Assembly (NCBI RefSeq): GCF_017357385.1
Contig: NZ_CP071634.1
Location: 310,001 to 374,000 of the forward strand
Length of the DNA stretch: 64,000 nucleotides
Reading direction: 5' to 3'
From: Rhizobium sp. NZLR1
GTDB taxonomy: Bacteria; Pseudomonadota; Alphaproteobacteria; Rhizobiales; Rhizobiaceae
Each line of letters begins with the position of its first letter. Within the stretch, counting starts at the first letter, position 1. The translations under genes were made by a program, and so were the position numbers. Below the pieces are notes generated by a model, which worked only from the letters and a program-made list of their open reading frames with translations, was not told where the DNA came from and ran no database searches. Shown here one piece after another: positions 18,526 through 29,426 of the stretch.

Positions 18526-18765
18526 TTATTTCCACTGCGTCGCGTCGGCGGCAGCGCAGCCATATGGCGGCAGGGAACCGGCAAAGGTGATTTTCAGCTT
18601 GGCGCAGCCCCAGCTGTTGATCGGACCGGGCATGGAATTGTTGAGGGTGATGCCGATTTCGTCATAGGGGCTATCGGTGTTGGAGATATAGCGATACCAG
18701 CGGAAACCGGTAAAAACGACGAGAGCAAGAGCGATCGTCAGCAGCAGGCGAACTAATTTTTTCAC
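18526..18765 (-). CDS. Small membrane-anchored or secreted hypothetical protein (79 aa)
   Basis: The GTG start at 18765 follows AAGGAAATATC, a good ribosome site. The product opens with a hydrophobic helix (MKKLVRLLLTIALALVVFTG) and then a polar tail with two cysteines (SWGCAKLKITF; PPYGCAAADATQWK). Signal anchor or uncleaved signal is likely. It converges on the SLC13 gene and I recognise no domain. Confidence 0.7.
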   Translation of the reverse strand: MKKLVRLLLTIALALVVFTGFRWYRYISNTDSPYDEIGITLNNSMPGPINSWGCAKLKITFAGSLPPYGCAAADATQWK

Positions 18766-18903
18766 GATATTTCCTTATATGCAAAGGTCGCCGTTTAGCA
18801 CTCCCATGTCGATGCTGATAGCTCCGGCCAGGTGCAAGACGCGCGTTCGGTAATGGCAGTTTGAAAAATATCCGGCGCAATCGATTCTTTGACGGGATCT
18901 GCA

Positions 18904-19389
18904 ATGACCATCGAAGCAGCACGTAATTCGCATCCCATCTACTTCATCGGAGCTTTTGCGACGGGTGGGCTCTTAACGTTCATGGTGCATCTCAACGGTG
19001 AGTTGGCACGGGTCGGCAATCCCCTGTTCTCATCTTGGACCGCTCACGGCACAGGCATGGTCGCCGCCGTCATTCTTCTTTTAGCGCTCAACCGCCGCCG
19101 CGCTCCGATGGTGGGTAAAACCGACAGAGCGCCCTTATGGGCCTATCTCGGTGGTGTATCCGGGGCCGCAACGGTTATTCTGACCTCGACCGCGGTCAAC
19201 TCGCCGCTCGGGCTCTCCGGCACCTTGGCTTTGGGTTTGGCAGGCCAGGTCGCCTTCAGCCTGGCGGCCGACAGTTGGGGTCTATTCGGACTGCCCAAGC
19301 GGCGCCCGGACATGCGGGACATCGCCGCGCTCGGCCTGGTCGTCACCGGCGGCGCACTCATTATCCTGTTTGGGCGAGGTGCGGCGTGA
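18904..19389 (+). CDS. DUF606/YdcZ-family DMT transporter, first half
   Basis: 161 residues from ATG at 18904 (MTIEAARNSHPIYFIGAFAT), with a GACGGGATCT ribosome site; the frame upstream opens only with a TTG at 18889. Five hydrophobic helices fill the protein, the size of a single DUF606 unit. The next gene is a second unit that overlaps it, so the pair probably forms a heterodimeric small-molecule exporter or importer. The substrate is unknown. Confidence 0.85.
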   Translation: MTIEAARNSHPIYFIGAFATGGLLTFMVHLNGELARVGNPLFSSWTAHGTGMVAAVILLLALNRRRAPMVGKTDRAPLWAYLGGVSGAATVILTSTAVNSPLGLSGTLALGLAGQVAFSLAADSWGLFGLPKRRPDMRDIAALGLVVTGGALIILFGRGAA

Positions 19390-19826
19390 CAGTGTTCGTT
19401 CTCCTGGCTTGCCTCGGCGGCGTGCTCGTCGGCCTCAGTCGTCAGCTCAATGGGCGGTTGAGCATATCCACAACGCCGCTGATCGCATCCTTCTGGAATC
19501 ACGCCGTAGGCTTTGCGGTTCTTACATGCCTTGGTCTCGTTGTCGGAGGCCTGCTTCCAGCTGAAGCCGCCGAGGCGCCTTGGTATGTCTTTTTGGGTGG
19601 TCCGATCGGCGTCGTTTTCGTGGCGGCAGGCAGCTGGGCGATTGCTCGGATAGGCGCGGTCAATGCGGCTCTGCTGATCATTGGCGGCCAGATGGTAACG
19701 GGGGTGGCGTTTGATTATCTGCGCGCCGTGCCGACGTCGTTCTGGGCGAACGCCACCGGAATTGTTCTCATCGTCGGCGGAATGATGGTCAGCCGGCGGC
19801 GACGCAAAGCCGGCGGCTCGCAATAG
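19386..19826 (+). CDS. DUF606/YdcZ-family DMT transporter, second half
   Basis: 146 residues from GTG at 19386, which overlaps the stop of the preceding gene (GTGA), so the two are translationally coupled. MTVFVLLACLGGVLVGLSRQ opens the first of about five membrane helices and RRRRKAGG ends the protein with a positive-inside tail. Paired DUF606 genes of this type are common in proteobacteria and are thought to work together. Confidence 0.87.
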   Translation: MTVFVLLACLGGVLVGLSRQLNGRLSISTTPLIASFWNHAVGFAVLTCLGLVVGGLLPAEAAEAPWYVFLGGPIGVVFVAAGSWAIARIGAVNAALLIIGGQMVTGVAFDYLRAVPTSFWANATGIVLIVGGMMVSRRRRKAGGSQ

Positions 19827-19892
19827 CTGTGCGAGTCGAACAGCACGGCAACCCCTGTCGGAGTTGTCGGAGGCAGTGGATATTCTCGGAGT

Positions 19893-20117
19893 TTAACGGC
19901 TGGTTCGTTCGTCCAAGGTGGAAAGAGCGTCCTGCAGTCTCAGCGCCGCAAGTGCCCTCGTTGCCTCATCCGGAGACCATCCCGCTTCCAGTGCCGCGGA
20001 TAGAACCAGCGATTCCGTTTGGAGCTCGAGCTTCTCATAAAGCGGCTCGATGGCTTCGCGCGCGGTGACGACGTGCTGGTCAGGTGGGGTGATGGGTGTC
20101 GCAGCAACCGTAGGCAT
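19893..20117 (-). CDS. Small hypothetical protein (74 aa)
   Basis: ATG at 20117 is preceded by AAAAGGAGGAGCATTC, a near-perfect ribosome site. The product (MPTVAATPITPPDQHVVTAR) is mostly one long helix and has no membrane segment, cysteine or known motif. It stands alone, converging on the DUF606 pair. The strong ribosome site argues for a real, well-translated small protein. Confidence 0.7.
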   Translation of the reverse strand: MPTVAATPITPPDQHVVTAREAIEPLYEKLELQTESLVLSAALEAGWSPDEATRALAALRLQDALSTLDERTSR

Positions 20118-20518
20118 GAATGCTCCTCCTTTTGAACGCTAAGGTTCGAAACCCAATGACAGGCATCCTTGTTCCGTGCACATCGCATTTTGGCCTGATC
20201 ATCGATGACAGAACGTATTCTGCAATCCCGACGGTCGATACTTCGTCGTCTGAAGCCGTCTCCAGCGTCGAGCGAAAACCTTCGCTCGATGAAAGCCAGC
20301 GGGCAGGCTACCGCATAATTGCTTAAATCGGAAGCGACTTGAGGATTGTGCCGCGATTCAAGCTGTTGCAGCGCTCTTTGCGCGTCATGAAGAGGCGAGG
20401 AAGCCTTCCGTATCCTCCGCCACGAATGTTCGTTCGCCTTTGGGCAGCATCGCATCGCCATGCTTGCAAGGTAGGGACAATCAGGCATCCGCCAGAAAGA
20501 CCACTAAGAATCCTGCCT
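20118..20518. other. 401-base gap without a supported gene
   Basis: Short open frames exist on both strands but none has a ribosome site or recognisable sequence. The part next to 20117 must hold the promoter of the 74-residue gene. I see no strong hairpin or repeat. Confidence 0.5.
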
Positions 20519-22279
20519 CTACAAATCGATCACGATGTCGCCCTTAGGCTTCGAGCAGCAGATCAGCACGTTGCCGTCCGCCGGCGCATCGACCGGGTCG
20601 GGCCGGTAGTCGACGCTCCCTGCTACAAGCCCGGTCTCGCAGGTGTGACAGACGCCGGTTCGGCACGACCATCGCACCGGCACGTCGCAGGCCTCCGCCA
20701 GTTCGAGCAGGCTCTGGAATGTCGGCTCCCAGCGCACATTAAGACCGGTGCGCGCAAACGACACCAGCGGCCCCGAGCCTGGAGACCCCGCCGGTGAATG
20801 TGGTGGACGAGGCGGCGAAGCAGACATTCCGGGGGTTATCGACGGACCGGCGCCGAACATCTCGCTGTGGATGCGATCCGGGGCGATGCCCAGGGCTATC
20901 AGTCCGACGGTCAGATCGCTCATGAATGTCGAGGGCCCGCAGATATAGACATCACAATCGCGCGGCAGGTCGAGTGCTCTTAGCGACTGCACATCCAGAC
21001 GGCCGTAAGCGTCGAAATCCAGCTTCGGCCGATCCTCGGGGTCGGGCAAACTGTAGCGAATGTGGCTGCGATGGTGAGCAAGCGTCCCGAGCAGCCCGCG
21101 CGCCTCCTCGGCAAACGGATGTTCGCGGCCGTTGCGGGTAGCGTATAACCACCAGACTTGCCGGGTCGACGCTTCGGCCGCCAGAACGTGAAGCATCGCC
21201 AGCACCGGTGTCACGCCGATACCCGCACTCAAGAGAACTATTGGCGAGGCGCCCGGCCGCAACGTGAAACTGCCGCGTGCGGCGCTTGCCTGCACGATGT
21301 CTCCAATCTGCAGTTCGTCATCGATGTAACAGCCGGCAAGGCCATGGGGCTCCCGCTTGACGCTGACGCGATAATGGCTGGCGCTGGGCTCGCCTGACAG
21401 CGAATAGCTACGCATCATCGCCGGCGCAGAAGCTGGCCCGAACCGCAGCACCACGAACTGCCCAGGCAGTGCCGCGGTAACGGGTTGGCCATCCGTCGGT
21501 TCGAGCAGGAGGGAGGTCACGTTGCCGCTTTCCCGCACCTTGCGCGACACACGCATAGGGCGGAAACCGCGCCATGCCGGCGGCGGGCCGGATGCGGCGG
21601 CGAGCCCGGCATTTCCCGTCGTTGCCCCCTCCTCCCGCCTCTGCTTGAGCAGCGCCTCGAATGAACCACGCCAGCCGGCGCTCAGCGCCGGGATGCGCAG
21701 CGCGCGCTCCAACTGGTCACGAGGATGGCCGGGCATGTAAAGCAGCGCGTTGATCGCAAAAATGCTCATGCCTTCGGGGCCGGACGCAACCTTCGTGATC
21801 TCGTCGCCTGCCCGCACGTCTCCTTCTTCGAGCACACGCAAATAGAAGCCGGGACGGCCATGTTTGACCAGCAACGCGGCCATCTGCGGCTCGTCCATGC
21901 GTATACCAAGCCGGTAGCAAGTGACGCGCGGCTGCGTCACCTCGAACAGCGCGGCGCCGATCCGATAACGGTCTCCAATGCAGACTTCTGCGTCAGGCAA
22001 ACCATCGATGGTAAAATTCTCTCCGAACTGCCCGTAGACAAAGTCGTCGCGGCGCAACTGCTCCTGCCAGTACCGGTAGGAATCGATCTGATAGACAAAG
22101 ACCGCACGGCCTTCACCGCCATGGCCGGCGAGGTCGGCTTGTCCATCGCCGTCCACGTTCAACCGCCGCACCATGCGCGGGCCATCGACCGGCGTTTTCC
22201 AAATGGCGGTGTTGACGATCTTGCCTTGCCAAGTGATGTCGCGCGGCAGGCCCACATTGACGGAAAGCAAGCGTACCAT
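20519..22279 (-). CDS. MOSC - flavin reductase - 2Fe-2S ferredoxin fusion
   Basis: 586 residues with three modules: a MOSC domain at about 1-190 (HGGEGRAVFVYQIDSYRYWQ; CYRLGIRM), a ferredoxin-reductase core at about 240-475 (RSYSLSGEP for flavin, then GIGVTPVLAMLHVL and YICGPSTFMSD for NAD(P)H), and a plant-type 2Fe-2S domain with C539, C544, C547 and C574 or C575. This is the YiiM/phthalate-dioxygenase-reductase layout. MOSC proteins act on N-hydroxylated or molybdenum-sulfur chemistry, and the fused electron chain suggests a self-sufficient reductase. GGGAG precedes the ATG at 22279. Confidence 0.9.
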   Translation of the reverse strand: MVRLLSVNVGLPRDITWQGKIVNTAIWKTPVDGPRMVRRLNVDGDGQADLAGHGGEGRAVFVYQIDSYRYWQEQLRRDDFVYGQFGENFTIDGLPDAEVCIGDRYRIGAALFEVTQPRVTCYRLGIRMDEPQMAALLVKHGRPGFYLRVLEEGDVRAGDEITKVASGPEGMSIFAINALLYMPGHPRDQLERALRIPALSAGWRGSFEALLKQRREEGATTGNAGLAAASGPPPAWRGFRPMRVSRKVRESGNVTSLLLEPTDGQPVTAALPGQFVVLRFGPASAPAMMRSYSLSGEPSASHYRVSVKREPHGLAGCYIDDELQIGDIVQASAARGSFTLRPGASPIVLLSAGIGVTPVLAMLHVLAAEASTRQVWWLYATRNGREHPFAEEARGLLGTLAHHRSHIRYSLPDPEDRPKLDFDAYGRLDVQSLRALDLPRDCDVYICGPSTFMSDLTVGLIALGIAPDRIHSEMFGAGPSITPGMSASPPRPPHSPAGSPGSGPLVSFARTGLNVRWEPTFQSLLELAEACDVPVRWSCRTGVCHTCETGLVAGSVDYRPDPVDAPADGNVLICCSKPKGDIVIDL

Positions 22280-22601
22280 GACATTTCTCCCGAATGATCA
22301 TCACCGCAATTTCGAGATCGATAGAGGATGGCTGCATGATGAGCCCGTCTCTTCGCGAGGGTGCTCCAGTGACGTCCTCCGGTGGCTCTCGCGATCATAG
22401 GCTTGCCCATAGAACCACAGAAGGGCTTTTCGATCGATCATACCATGGTGTCCCCGCCGGGGTCCCTTCCAGTCCGCGAGCCCGCGCGGGTCGAACCGCA
22501 GAGCAATCTAGATGTGAACGGAAATCATAGGGTTGTCGCAGGACCGCCCCAGGCGGCGGGGAATGGCTCCCCGCCGCAGCATCGTTCAAGCCACTGCCTC
22601 C
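22280..22601. other. 322-base gap with one strong hairpin
   Basis: No supported gene. GCGGCGGGGA at 22553-22562 pairs perfectly with TCCCCGCCGC at 22568-22577 around a 5-base loop, just after the stop of the dienelactone-hydrolase gene. It lacks a U-tract but may act as its transcript end. The left part holds the promoter of the MOSC fusion gene. Confidence 0.5.
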
Positions 22602-23489
22602 TCAGGCTAGGTATTTCGTAAACCAGTCGACCGTGCGCTGCCAGGCGAGCTTGGCGGCTGCTTCGTCGTAGCGCGGCGTGGTGTCGTTGTGGAAGCCGTG
22701 ATTGACGTCGGGATAGACATAGGCTTCGTAGATTTTTTGCGAGGATTTCAGCGCAGCTTCATAGGCCGGCCAGCCTTCGTTGATGCCCTTGTCCAGCCCG
22801 GCATAATGGAGAAGCAAGGGGGCCTTGATCTTCGGCACGTCCTCGGCGCGCGGCTGTCTGCCGTAAAAGGGCACGGCTGCGGCAAGTTCGGGATAGGCGA
22901 CCGCCGCAGCATTGGCGACGCCGCCGCCGTAGCAGAAGCCGGTGATGCCGACCTTGCCGGTGGTGAGGTCGCTCTTCATCAGAAATTCGACCGCCGCGAA
23001 GAAGTCGTTCATCAGCTTTTCCGGGTCGACCTTCTGCTGCAGGTCACGCCCCTTTTCGTCGTTGCCGGGATAACCTCCGACCGAAGTGAGTCCATCAGGC
23101 GCCAGTGCGATGAAACCCGCCTTTGCCACGCGTCGCGCCACATCCTCGATATAGGGGTTCAGGCCTCTGTTTTCGTGAACGACCACCACGGCCGCTACTT
23201 TGCCGGCGGCGTTTTTAGGGCGCACGAGATAACCGCGGACATCTCCATTTCCTTTCGGCGACGGATAGGTGATGTATTCGGCCACGATGTCGGGATCGGT
23301 GAACTCGACCTGGGTCGCCAGCGCATAGTCGGGGCTCAGCGACGAAAGAATGGCGGCTGCGGTCAGCCCGCCGACCGCAAATTTGCCGGCCCGGTCGAGA
23401 AATTCGCGCTTGGTAATCTTCCCGTGCGCGTAATAATCGTAGAGTTCGAGAAGTTCCTGAGGGAAATCCTTGGCTGTCATGCGGGTCAT
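22602..23489 (-). CDS. Dienelactone hydrolase family protein (YghX-like)
   Basis: 295 residues, AAGGAGGAG before ATG at 23489. The alpha/beta-hydrolase nucleophile is a cysteine in [15 protein letters not shown], with aspartate in [13 protein letters not shown] and histidine in [11 protein letters not shown], as in dienelactone hydrolases. An N-terminal hydrophobic stretch after [16 protein letters not shown] looks like an internal Tat-type signal, seen also in YghX proteins. Hydrolysis of a lactone or ester is likely; no aromatic pathway genes surround it. Confidence 0.88.
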   Translation of the reverse strand: MTRMTAKDFPQELLELYDYYAHGKITKREFLDRAGKFAVGGLTAAAILSSLSPDYALATQVEFTDPDIVAEYITYPSPKGNGDVRGYLVRPKNAAGKVAAVVVVHENRGLNPYIEDVARRVAKAGFIALAPDGLTSVGGYPGNDEKGRDLQQKVDPEKLMNDFFAAVEFLMKSDLTTGKVGITGFCYGGGVANAAAVAYPELAAAVPFYGRQPRAEDVPKIKAPLLLHYAGLDKGINEGWPAYEAALKSSQKIYEAYVYPDVNHGFHNDTTPRYDEAAAKLAWQRTVDWFTKYLA

Positions 23490-23818
23490 GATGGCTCCTC
23501 CTTGCCTTCGGGTCTCGTGCCATCCTACACACGTAAACTCACGTGTCTTTTCAACATTTCGCGAGTCCCGCGTGTGGTTGTCGGGACGATCGCCGCCTGG
23601 GCAAAATACGATGAATTCGCCGCCGCTGCTTCAAGCTGTGCGCGCTATTCCATTCGGCAATCCGCGTCCGGCCGGTTGAAGCCAACAATCGGCAGCCGCC
23701 TACCGATCTATGAAAATTAATTTCATGCCCGCGCTTTGAGGCCCGTTTTCTATTGACGCCTCTCGATTTTTGTCCCAACTTAAAGAAAATAAATTACTTA
23801 ATTGGGAACTTGATCGGC
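23490..23818. promoter_or_regulatory. Divergent promoter region (329 bases)
   Basis: No gene. It holds the promoters of the dienelactone-hydrolase gene and of the rightward ABC operon. The right end is notably A/T-rich, with AAAGAAAATAAATT at 23782-23795, similar to AAGAAAATAATTT upstream of the ridA-RpiR genes at 37858-37870. Confidence 0.5.
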
Positions 23819-24976
23819 ATGAAAGTGGGAATCATCGGGCTAGGATTCCGGCTCGGCTATCTCGGATATGTGTTCAAAGCGATCGATAGCAGCTTCGACA
23901 TTGTCGGCTATGTGGATCCGGAACCCGCCGGACTTCCCGGATTGACGGAAAAGGGAGTCTCGGTCGGCAAGGCCTATGCTTCGCCGGAGGAGCTGCTGGC
24001 TTCCGAAAAGCTCGATCTGCTGATGATCGGCTCCCCCAATCACCTGCATCTCGATCATATCAGGCTCGGACTGCAAGCCGGTCTCAAAGTCTTCTGTGAA
24101 AAGCCGATCGTTACGACGATCGCTGAAAGCATCGAGCTTGCCCATCTGATGGCGAAATTCGGCCATGAGCGACTGATGGTCGGCCTCGTGCTGCGTTATT
24201 CTCCACTCTATAAGGATCTGCGCGCCATCCAGGCCGAGGGCACACTCGGCCAGATCGTGTCGATCGAGGCCTCCGAACATATCGAGCCCTATCACGGCGC
24301 CTTCTTCATGCGCGACTGGCGCCGCTATGAGCGCTATTCCGGCAGCTTCATGCTGGAGAAATGCTGCCACGACCTCGACCTTTATAATGGCGTCGTCGGC
24401 GCGCGGCCCGAGCGCGTTGCAAGTTTCGGCGGCCGCAAGAGCTTCATTCCGGCCAACGACCCGGCGCGCGAGGGCATCAACGACCTCGAGCTTTTCCACC
24501 GCAAGCCGAGCGGCTGGATGGGAACGGACAAGGTCTTCGACAGCGATGCCGATATCATCGACTATCAGGTGGCGATCGTCGAATATGAAAATGGCGTCGG
24601 CATGAACTTCCACACCAATCTGAACGTGCCCGACCAATTCCGCCGTTTCGCCATCATGGGTTCGCGCGGCATGGCCGAAGGCGATTTCGTTCGTGGCTAT
24701 CTCGACGTGCACGAACAATTGACCGGCAATAAGGTGGTCGAAAACAAATACGCTGCCACCGAGCTCTCCCAGCACTACGGGGCCGATGAGCAGATGGCGA
24801 GCGATCTGCTCGAAAGTGTGCGCACCGGGCTCGAACTTCCCGTCTCCACGCTGAATGCGCTGGAAGCCGGCATCCTCGCCTTGGCGATGGACGAAGCGAG
24901 GATGAAGAAAACGGTCGTCGACCTGCGTCCCGTCTGGGACCGCTTCGACGAAGCCCTTCACGCAAGAGCGGCTTGA
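23819..24976 (+). CDS. Gfo/Idh/MocA-family NAD(P)-dependent oxidoreductase
   Basis: 385 residues from ATG at 23819 (MKVGIIGLGFRLGYLGYVFK); the frame upstream lacks a better start. The Rossmann glycines GLGFRLG, the conserved CEKPIVTT at about residue 95 and the catalytic-region EKCCHDLDLYN fit the family. It probably oxidises or epimerises the sugar or polyol imported by the ABC system that follows after 13 bases. First gene of a five-gene operon. Confidence 0.9.
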   Translation: MKVGIIGLGFRLGYLGYVFKAIDSSFDIVGYVDPEPAGLPGLTEKGVSVGKAYASPEELLASEKLDLLMIGSPNHLHLDHIRLGLQAGLKVFCEKPIVTTIAESIELAHLMAKFGHERLMVGLVLRYSPLYKDLRAIQAEGTLGQIVSIEASEHIEPYHGAFFMRDWRRYERYSGSFMLEKCCHDLDLYNGVVGARPERVASFGGRKSFIPANDPAREGINDLELFHRKPSGWMGTDKVFDSDADIIDYQVAIVEYENGVGMNFHTNLNVPDQFRRFAIMGSRGMAEGDFVRGYLDVHEQLTGNKVVENKYAATELSQHYGADEQMASDLLESVRTGLELPVSTLNALEAGILALAMDEARMKKTVVDLRPVWDRFDEALHARAA

Positions 24977-24989
24977 GGGGGGCGGCAGG

Positions 24990-25874
24990 ATGAGTGTTCA
25001 ACGAAGCACCTTCATCTTCGCCTGCATCCTGCTTCTTCCGGCCGTGCTCTATGTTCTCGCCATCGTCGCCTATCCCCTCGTCGACACGTTCATTCTCTCC
25101 TTCACCGACGCATCGCTGAGGAAGACCACCAACTGGGTGGGCTGGATCAATTACGAGAAGATCTTCAACGAGCGGTTTGCCGAAGTCATCATCCGCACCT
25201 TCATCTGGACGTTCTTCTCGGTCGCGCTGAAAATGGTGATCGGCACCTTCGGCGCATGCATGCTGAATGCCGCGGTTCCCGGCCGCTCGCTGTTCCGGCT
25301 CTTGACCATGCCGCCATGGATCGTGCCGATGGCAATCGGCATCTTCATGTGGGGCTGGATGTATAATGGCCAGTTCGGGATGATATCGGGCGTTTTGCAG
25401 CGCCTCGGTCTGGTCGACGGTCCGGTCGCCTTCCTCGCCTATGGAAGCACCGCCTTCTGGGCAACGATCATCACCGATGTGTGGATCGGCGTGCCGCTGG
25501 TGACGATCTATTTCCTGGCGGCGATCCAATCCATTCCGAAGGATCTCTACGAGGCCGCCTGGACCGACGGCGCCGGCCGCTGGTATCGCTTCCGCCGCAT
25601 CACCCTGCCGCTGATGGTGCCGGCGATCATCACCATGTCGATGCTGTCGCTGATCGCCACCTTCAATTCCTTCGACATCATCTGGATCCTGACGCAGGGC
25701 GGCCCGAGCGGCGAGACGACGACGATGATCATCGATACCTATCAGACAGCGATCGGTTCGAAGAAATACGGTGAGGGGGCGGCGCGCGCCGTGTTGATCT
25801 GCATCTTCTTGTCGCTCTTCTGCTTTGCCTATTTCCGCGTCACCCGCCGCCTCAACCCGGAGAAGCGCGCATGA
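24990..25874 (+). CDS. Carbohydrate ABC transporter permease (MalF type)
   Basis: 294 residues, six membrane segments, EAA loop LYEAAWTDGAGRWYRFRRIT. GGGGGGCGGCAGG precedes the ATG. Its stop overlaps the next permease start by four bases, so the two are translationally coupled subunits of the same channel. Confidence 0.94.
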   Translation: MSVQRSTFIFACILLLPAVLYVLAIVAYPLVDTFILSFTDASLRKTTNWVGWINYEKIFNERFAEVIIRTFIWTFFSVALKMVIGTFGACMLNAAVPGRSLFRLLTMPPWIVPMAIGIFMWGWMYNGQFGMISGVLQRLGLVDGPVAFLAYGSTAFWATIITDVWIGVPLVTIYFLAAIQSIPKDLYEAAWTDGAGRWYRFRRITLPLMVPAIITMSMLSLIATFNSFDIIWILTQGGPSGETTTMIIDTYQTAIGSKKYGEGAARAVLICIFLSLFCFAYFRVTRRLNPEKRA

Positions 25875-26728
25875 GCAATGCAGCCATGATCGACCGTTAC
25901 CGCTGGTGGGAAATCATCCTGATCTATTGCGGCATCGCGCTGTTTCTGTTCTTCGTGCTGGCGCCTTTCTTCGAAGGTTTCATGGTGTCGCTGAAGCCGC
26001 TCAGCCAGCTCTTCTCCTCGCCCTACCGCTTCTGGCCGGAGAACGGCTCGTTCGAGGCTTACCGGACGATGTGGGTCAGCGTTCCCGGCTTCGGACGCTA
26101 TATCTTCAACTCGTTCTTCATCTCGATCATCGTCACGCTGGTCGTGCTCTGCCTCGTCATTCCGGCGGCCTATGCCTTCGCCAAGTTCGAATTCAAGGGC
26201 ATGGGGATCCTGCTCGGCGCCTTCCTGACGGTGAACATGTTTTCCGGCGCCGTGCTTCTGATCCCGCTCTTCCGGCTGATGCGCAGCATGGGCGTGCTCA
26301 ACACCTATCTCGCCATGATCGTGCCGGGAGTCGCCTTCCTGATCCCGTCGGCGATCTGGCTGCTGCGCACCTATATGATCCGCATCCCCCAGGAGCTCAA
26401 CGAGGCGGCCTATATGGATGGCGCCAGCCATTTCTACACGCTTCGCCGCGTCATCCTGCCGATTGCGATGCCGGGCATCATCGTCGTCGCCATCACCACC
26501 TTCATCGGCGCTTACGCCCAGCAATTCATCTTCGCGCTGACCTTCAACTCGAAGACCGAATACATGCCCTTGCCGGTGGGTCTCTTTGCTTACTTCGGCA
26601 AGCAGGAGGTCATCTGGAACGAACTGATGGCGGCTTCCTTCGTCGGCATCGCGCCGGCGATGGTCGTCATCTTCTTCCTTCAGCGCTACCTTGTCGGCGG
26701 GCTGACCGCCGGTGCGGTGAAACAATAA
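25871..26728 (+). CDS. Carbohydrate ABC transporter permease (MalG type)
   Basis: 285 residues, six membrane segments, EAA loop LNEAAYMDGASHFYTLRRVI. The ATG at 25871 overlaps the upstream stop. Followed after 47 bases by the binding-protein gene. Confidence 0.94.
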   Translation: MSNAAMIDRYRWWEIILIYCGIALFLFFVLAPFFEGFMVSLKPLSQLFSSPYRFWPENGSFEAYRTMWVSVPGFGRYIFNSFFISIIVTLVVLCLVIPAAYAFAKFEFKGMGILLGAFLTVNMFSGAVLLIPLFRLMRSMGVLNTYLAMIVPGVAFLIPSAIWLLRTYMIRIPQELNEAAYMDGASHFYTLRRVILPIAMPGIIVVAITTFIGAYAQQFIFALTFNSKTEYMPLPVGLFAYFGKQEVIWNELMAASFVGIAPAMVVIFFLQRYLVGGLTAGAVKQ

Positions 26729-26775
26729 GATCAAAAAACGAGTGAACAGCTAACACAAGAAACGGGAGTCACGAC

Positions 26776-28008
26776 GTGAGCATAACAATCAAGACAGGCC
26801 TTATGGCGCTCGCTTTGCTCGGTTCGACCGCACTGACCGCGGTCACTGCCCATGCAGCCGACAAGGAAATCAGCTGGATCTATTGCGGAGACACGATCGA
26901 CCCGGTTCACACCAAATACATCAAGCAGTGGGAAGAAAAGAACGCGGGCTGGAAGATCGCCCCCGAGGTGGTCGGCTGGGCGCAGTGCCAGGACAAGGCA
27001 ACGACACTTGCCGCCGCCGGCACGCCGGTCGCCATGGCCTATGTCGGTTCGCGCACGCTGAAGGAATTCGCCCAGAACGATCTTATCGTGCCGGTGCCGA
27101 TGACCGATGACGAGAAGAAGGCCTATTATCCCCACATCGTCGACACGGTGACGTTCGAGGGTAACCAGTGGGGCGTTCCGATCGCCTTCTCCACCAAGGC
27201 GCTTTACTGGAACAAGGATCTCTTCAAGCAGGCCGGCCTTGACCCCGAGACGCCGCCGAAGACCTGGGCCGAAGAAATCGAGATGGCCAAGACCATCAAG
27301 GAGAAGACCGGCATTCCGGGCTTCGGTCTCTCCGCCAAGACCTTCGACAATACCATGCACCAGTTCATGCATTGGGTTTACACCAACAACGGCGCGGTGA
27401 CCGATGCCGATGGCAAGGTCACGCTCGACAGCCCGCAGATTCTCGCCGCGCTGAAGGCCTATAAGGACATCGTCCCCTACTCCGAAGAAGGCCCGACGGC
27501 CTACGAGCAGAACGAAGTCCGCGCCATCTTCCTCGACGGCAAGGTGGCGATGATCCAGGCCGGCTCGGGTGCCGCCGACCGTCTGAAGAAGACGCAGATC
27601 AGCTGGGGCATCACGACGCTGCCGCTCGGCCCCGACGCCAAAGGCCCAGGCACGCTGTTGATCACCGACAGCCTGGCGATCTTCAAGGGTTCTGGAGTCG
27701 AGGACAAGGCGATAGAATTCGCCAAGTTCATCACCTCGCCTGATGTCCAGCCGGAATACGAGCTGCAGGGCGGCGCCGGCCTCACCCCGCTGCGCCCCTC
27801 CGCCAAGGTCGACGAGTTCGTCGCCAAGGATGCCAATTGGAAGCCTTTGATCGACGGCATCAGCTACGGTGGTCCCGAGCCGCTCTTCACCGACTATAAG
27901 GGCTTCCAGAACTCGATAATCGAGATGATCCAGTCGGTGGTAACAGGCAAGGCCGAGCCGGAAGCAGCGCTCAAGAAGGCTGCCGGCGAAATCGAAGCCT
28001 TCAAGTAA
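26776..28008 (+). CDS. Sugar ABC transporter substrate-binding protein
   Basis: 410 residues with a GTG start at 26776 and CGGGAG upstream. The Sec signal is [20 protein letters not shown] to about AHAADKE. The mature protein is SBP_bac_1 ([36 protein letters not shown]). It follows the two permeases and precedes the ATPase, completing a carbohydrate importer. The ligand is unknown. Confidence 0.94.
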   Translation: MSITIKTGLMALALLGSTALTAVTAHAADKEISWIYCGDTIDPVHTKYIKQWEEKNAGWKIAPEVVGWAQCQDKATTLAAAGTPVAMAYVGSRTLKEFAQNDLIVPVPMTDDEKKAYYPHIVDTVTFEGNQWGVPIAFSTKALYWNKDLFKQAGLDPETPPKTWAEEIEMAKTIKEKTGIPGFGLSAKTFDNTMHQFMHWVYTNNGAVTDADGKVTLDSPQILAALKAYKDIVPYSEEGPTAYEQNEVRAIFLDGKVAMIQAGSGAADRLKKTQISWGITTLPLGPDAKGPGTLLITDSLAIFKGSGVEDKAIEFAKFITSPDVQPEYELQGGAGLTPLRPSAKVDEFVAKDANWKPLIDGISYGGPEPLFTDYKGFQNSIIEMIQSVVTGKAEPEAALKKAAGEIEAFK

Positions 28009-28096
28009 GCCTCTCCTGGGGTCGCGGCGGCATCAGCCGCGGCCCCTCCCCTACCATGATCGAACATGCGACCAGGCCGCCGGCGGAGACAGATTT

Positions 28097-29230
<1,134 letters not shown>

Positions 29231-29426
29231 GCCGACTGGTGCTGTTTCAGAGATTCGTCCTGCCAGGGGTCAGCGCACCAAGGCCGCAATGATCTATAGA
29301 GCGACAGGATTTGCGTCGCGGCGGATCGTTTTGGAACTCAAACTTCGCGAGATCACCGGTAGGGGAGTCGGGCCTGGGGTGGTCCGACAATTGGTTGAAA
29401 ATTCGAGAGCTCGAGAACTGAAATGG

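Noticed and set aside
20120..20326. 68-codon plus-strand open frame
   Set aside because: Opens at a non-ATG codon without ribosome site and lies in the promoter region of the 74-residue gene.
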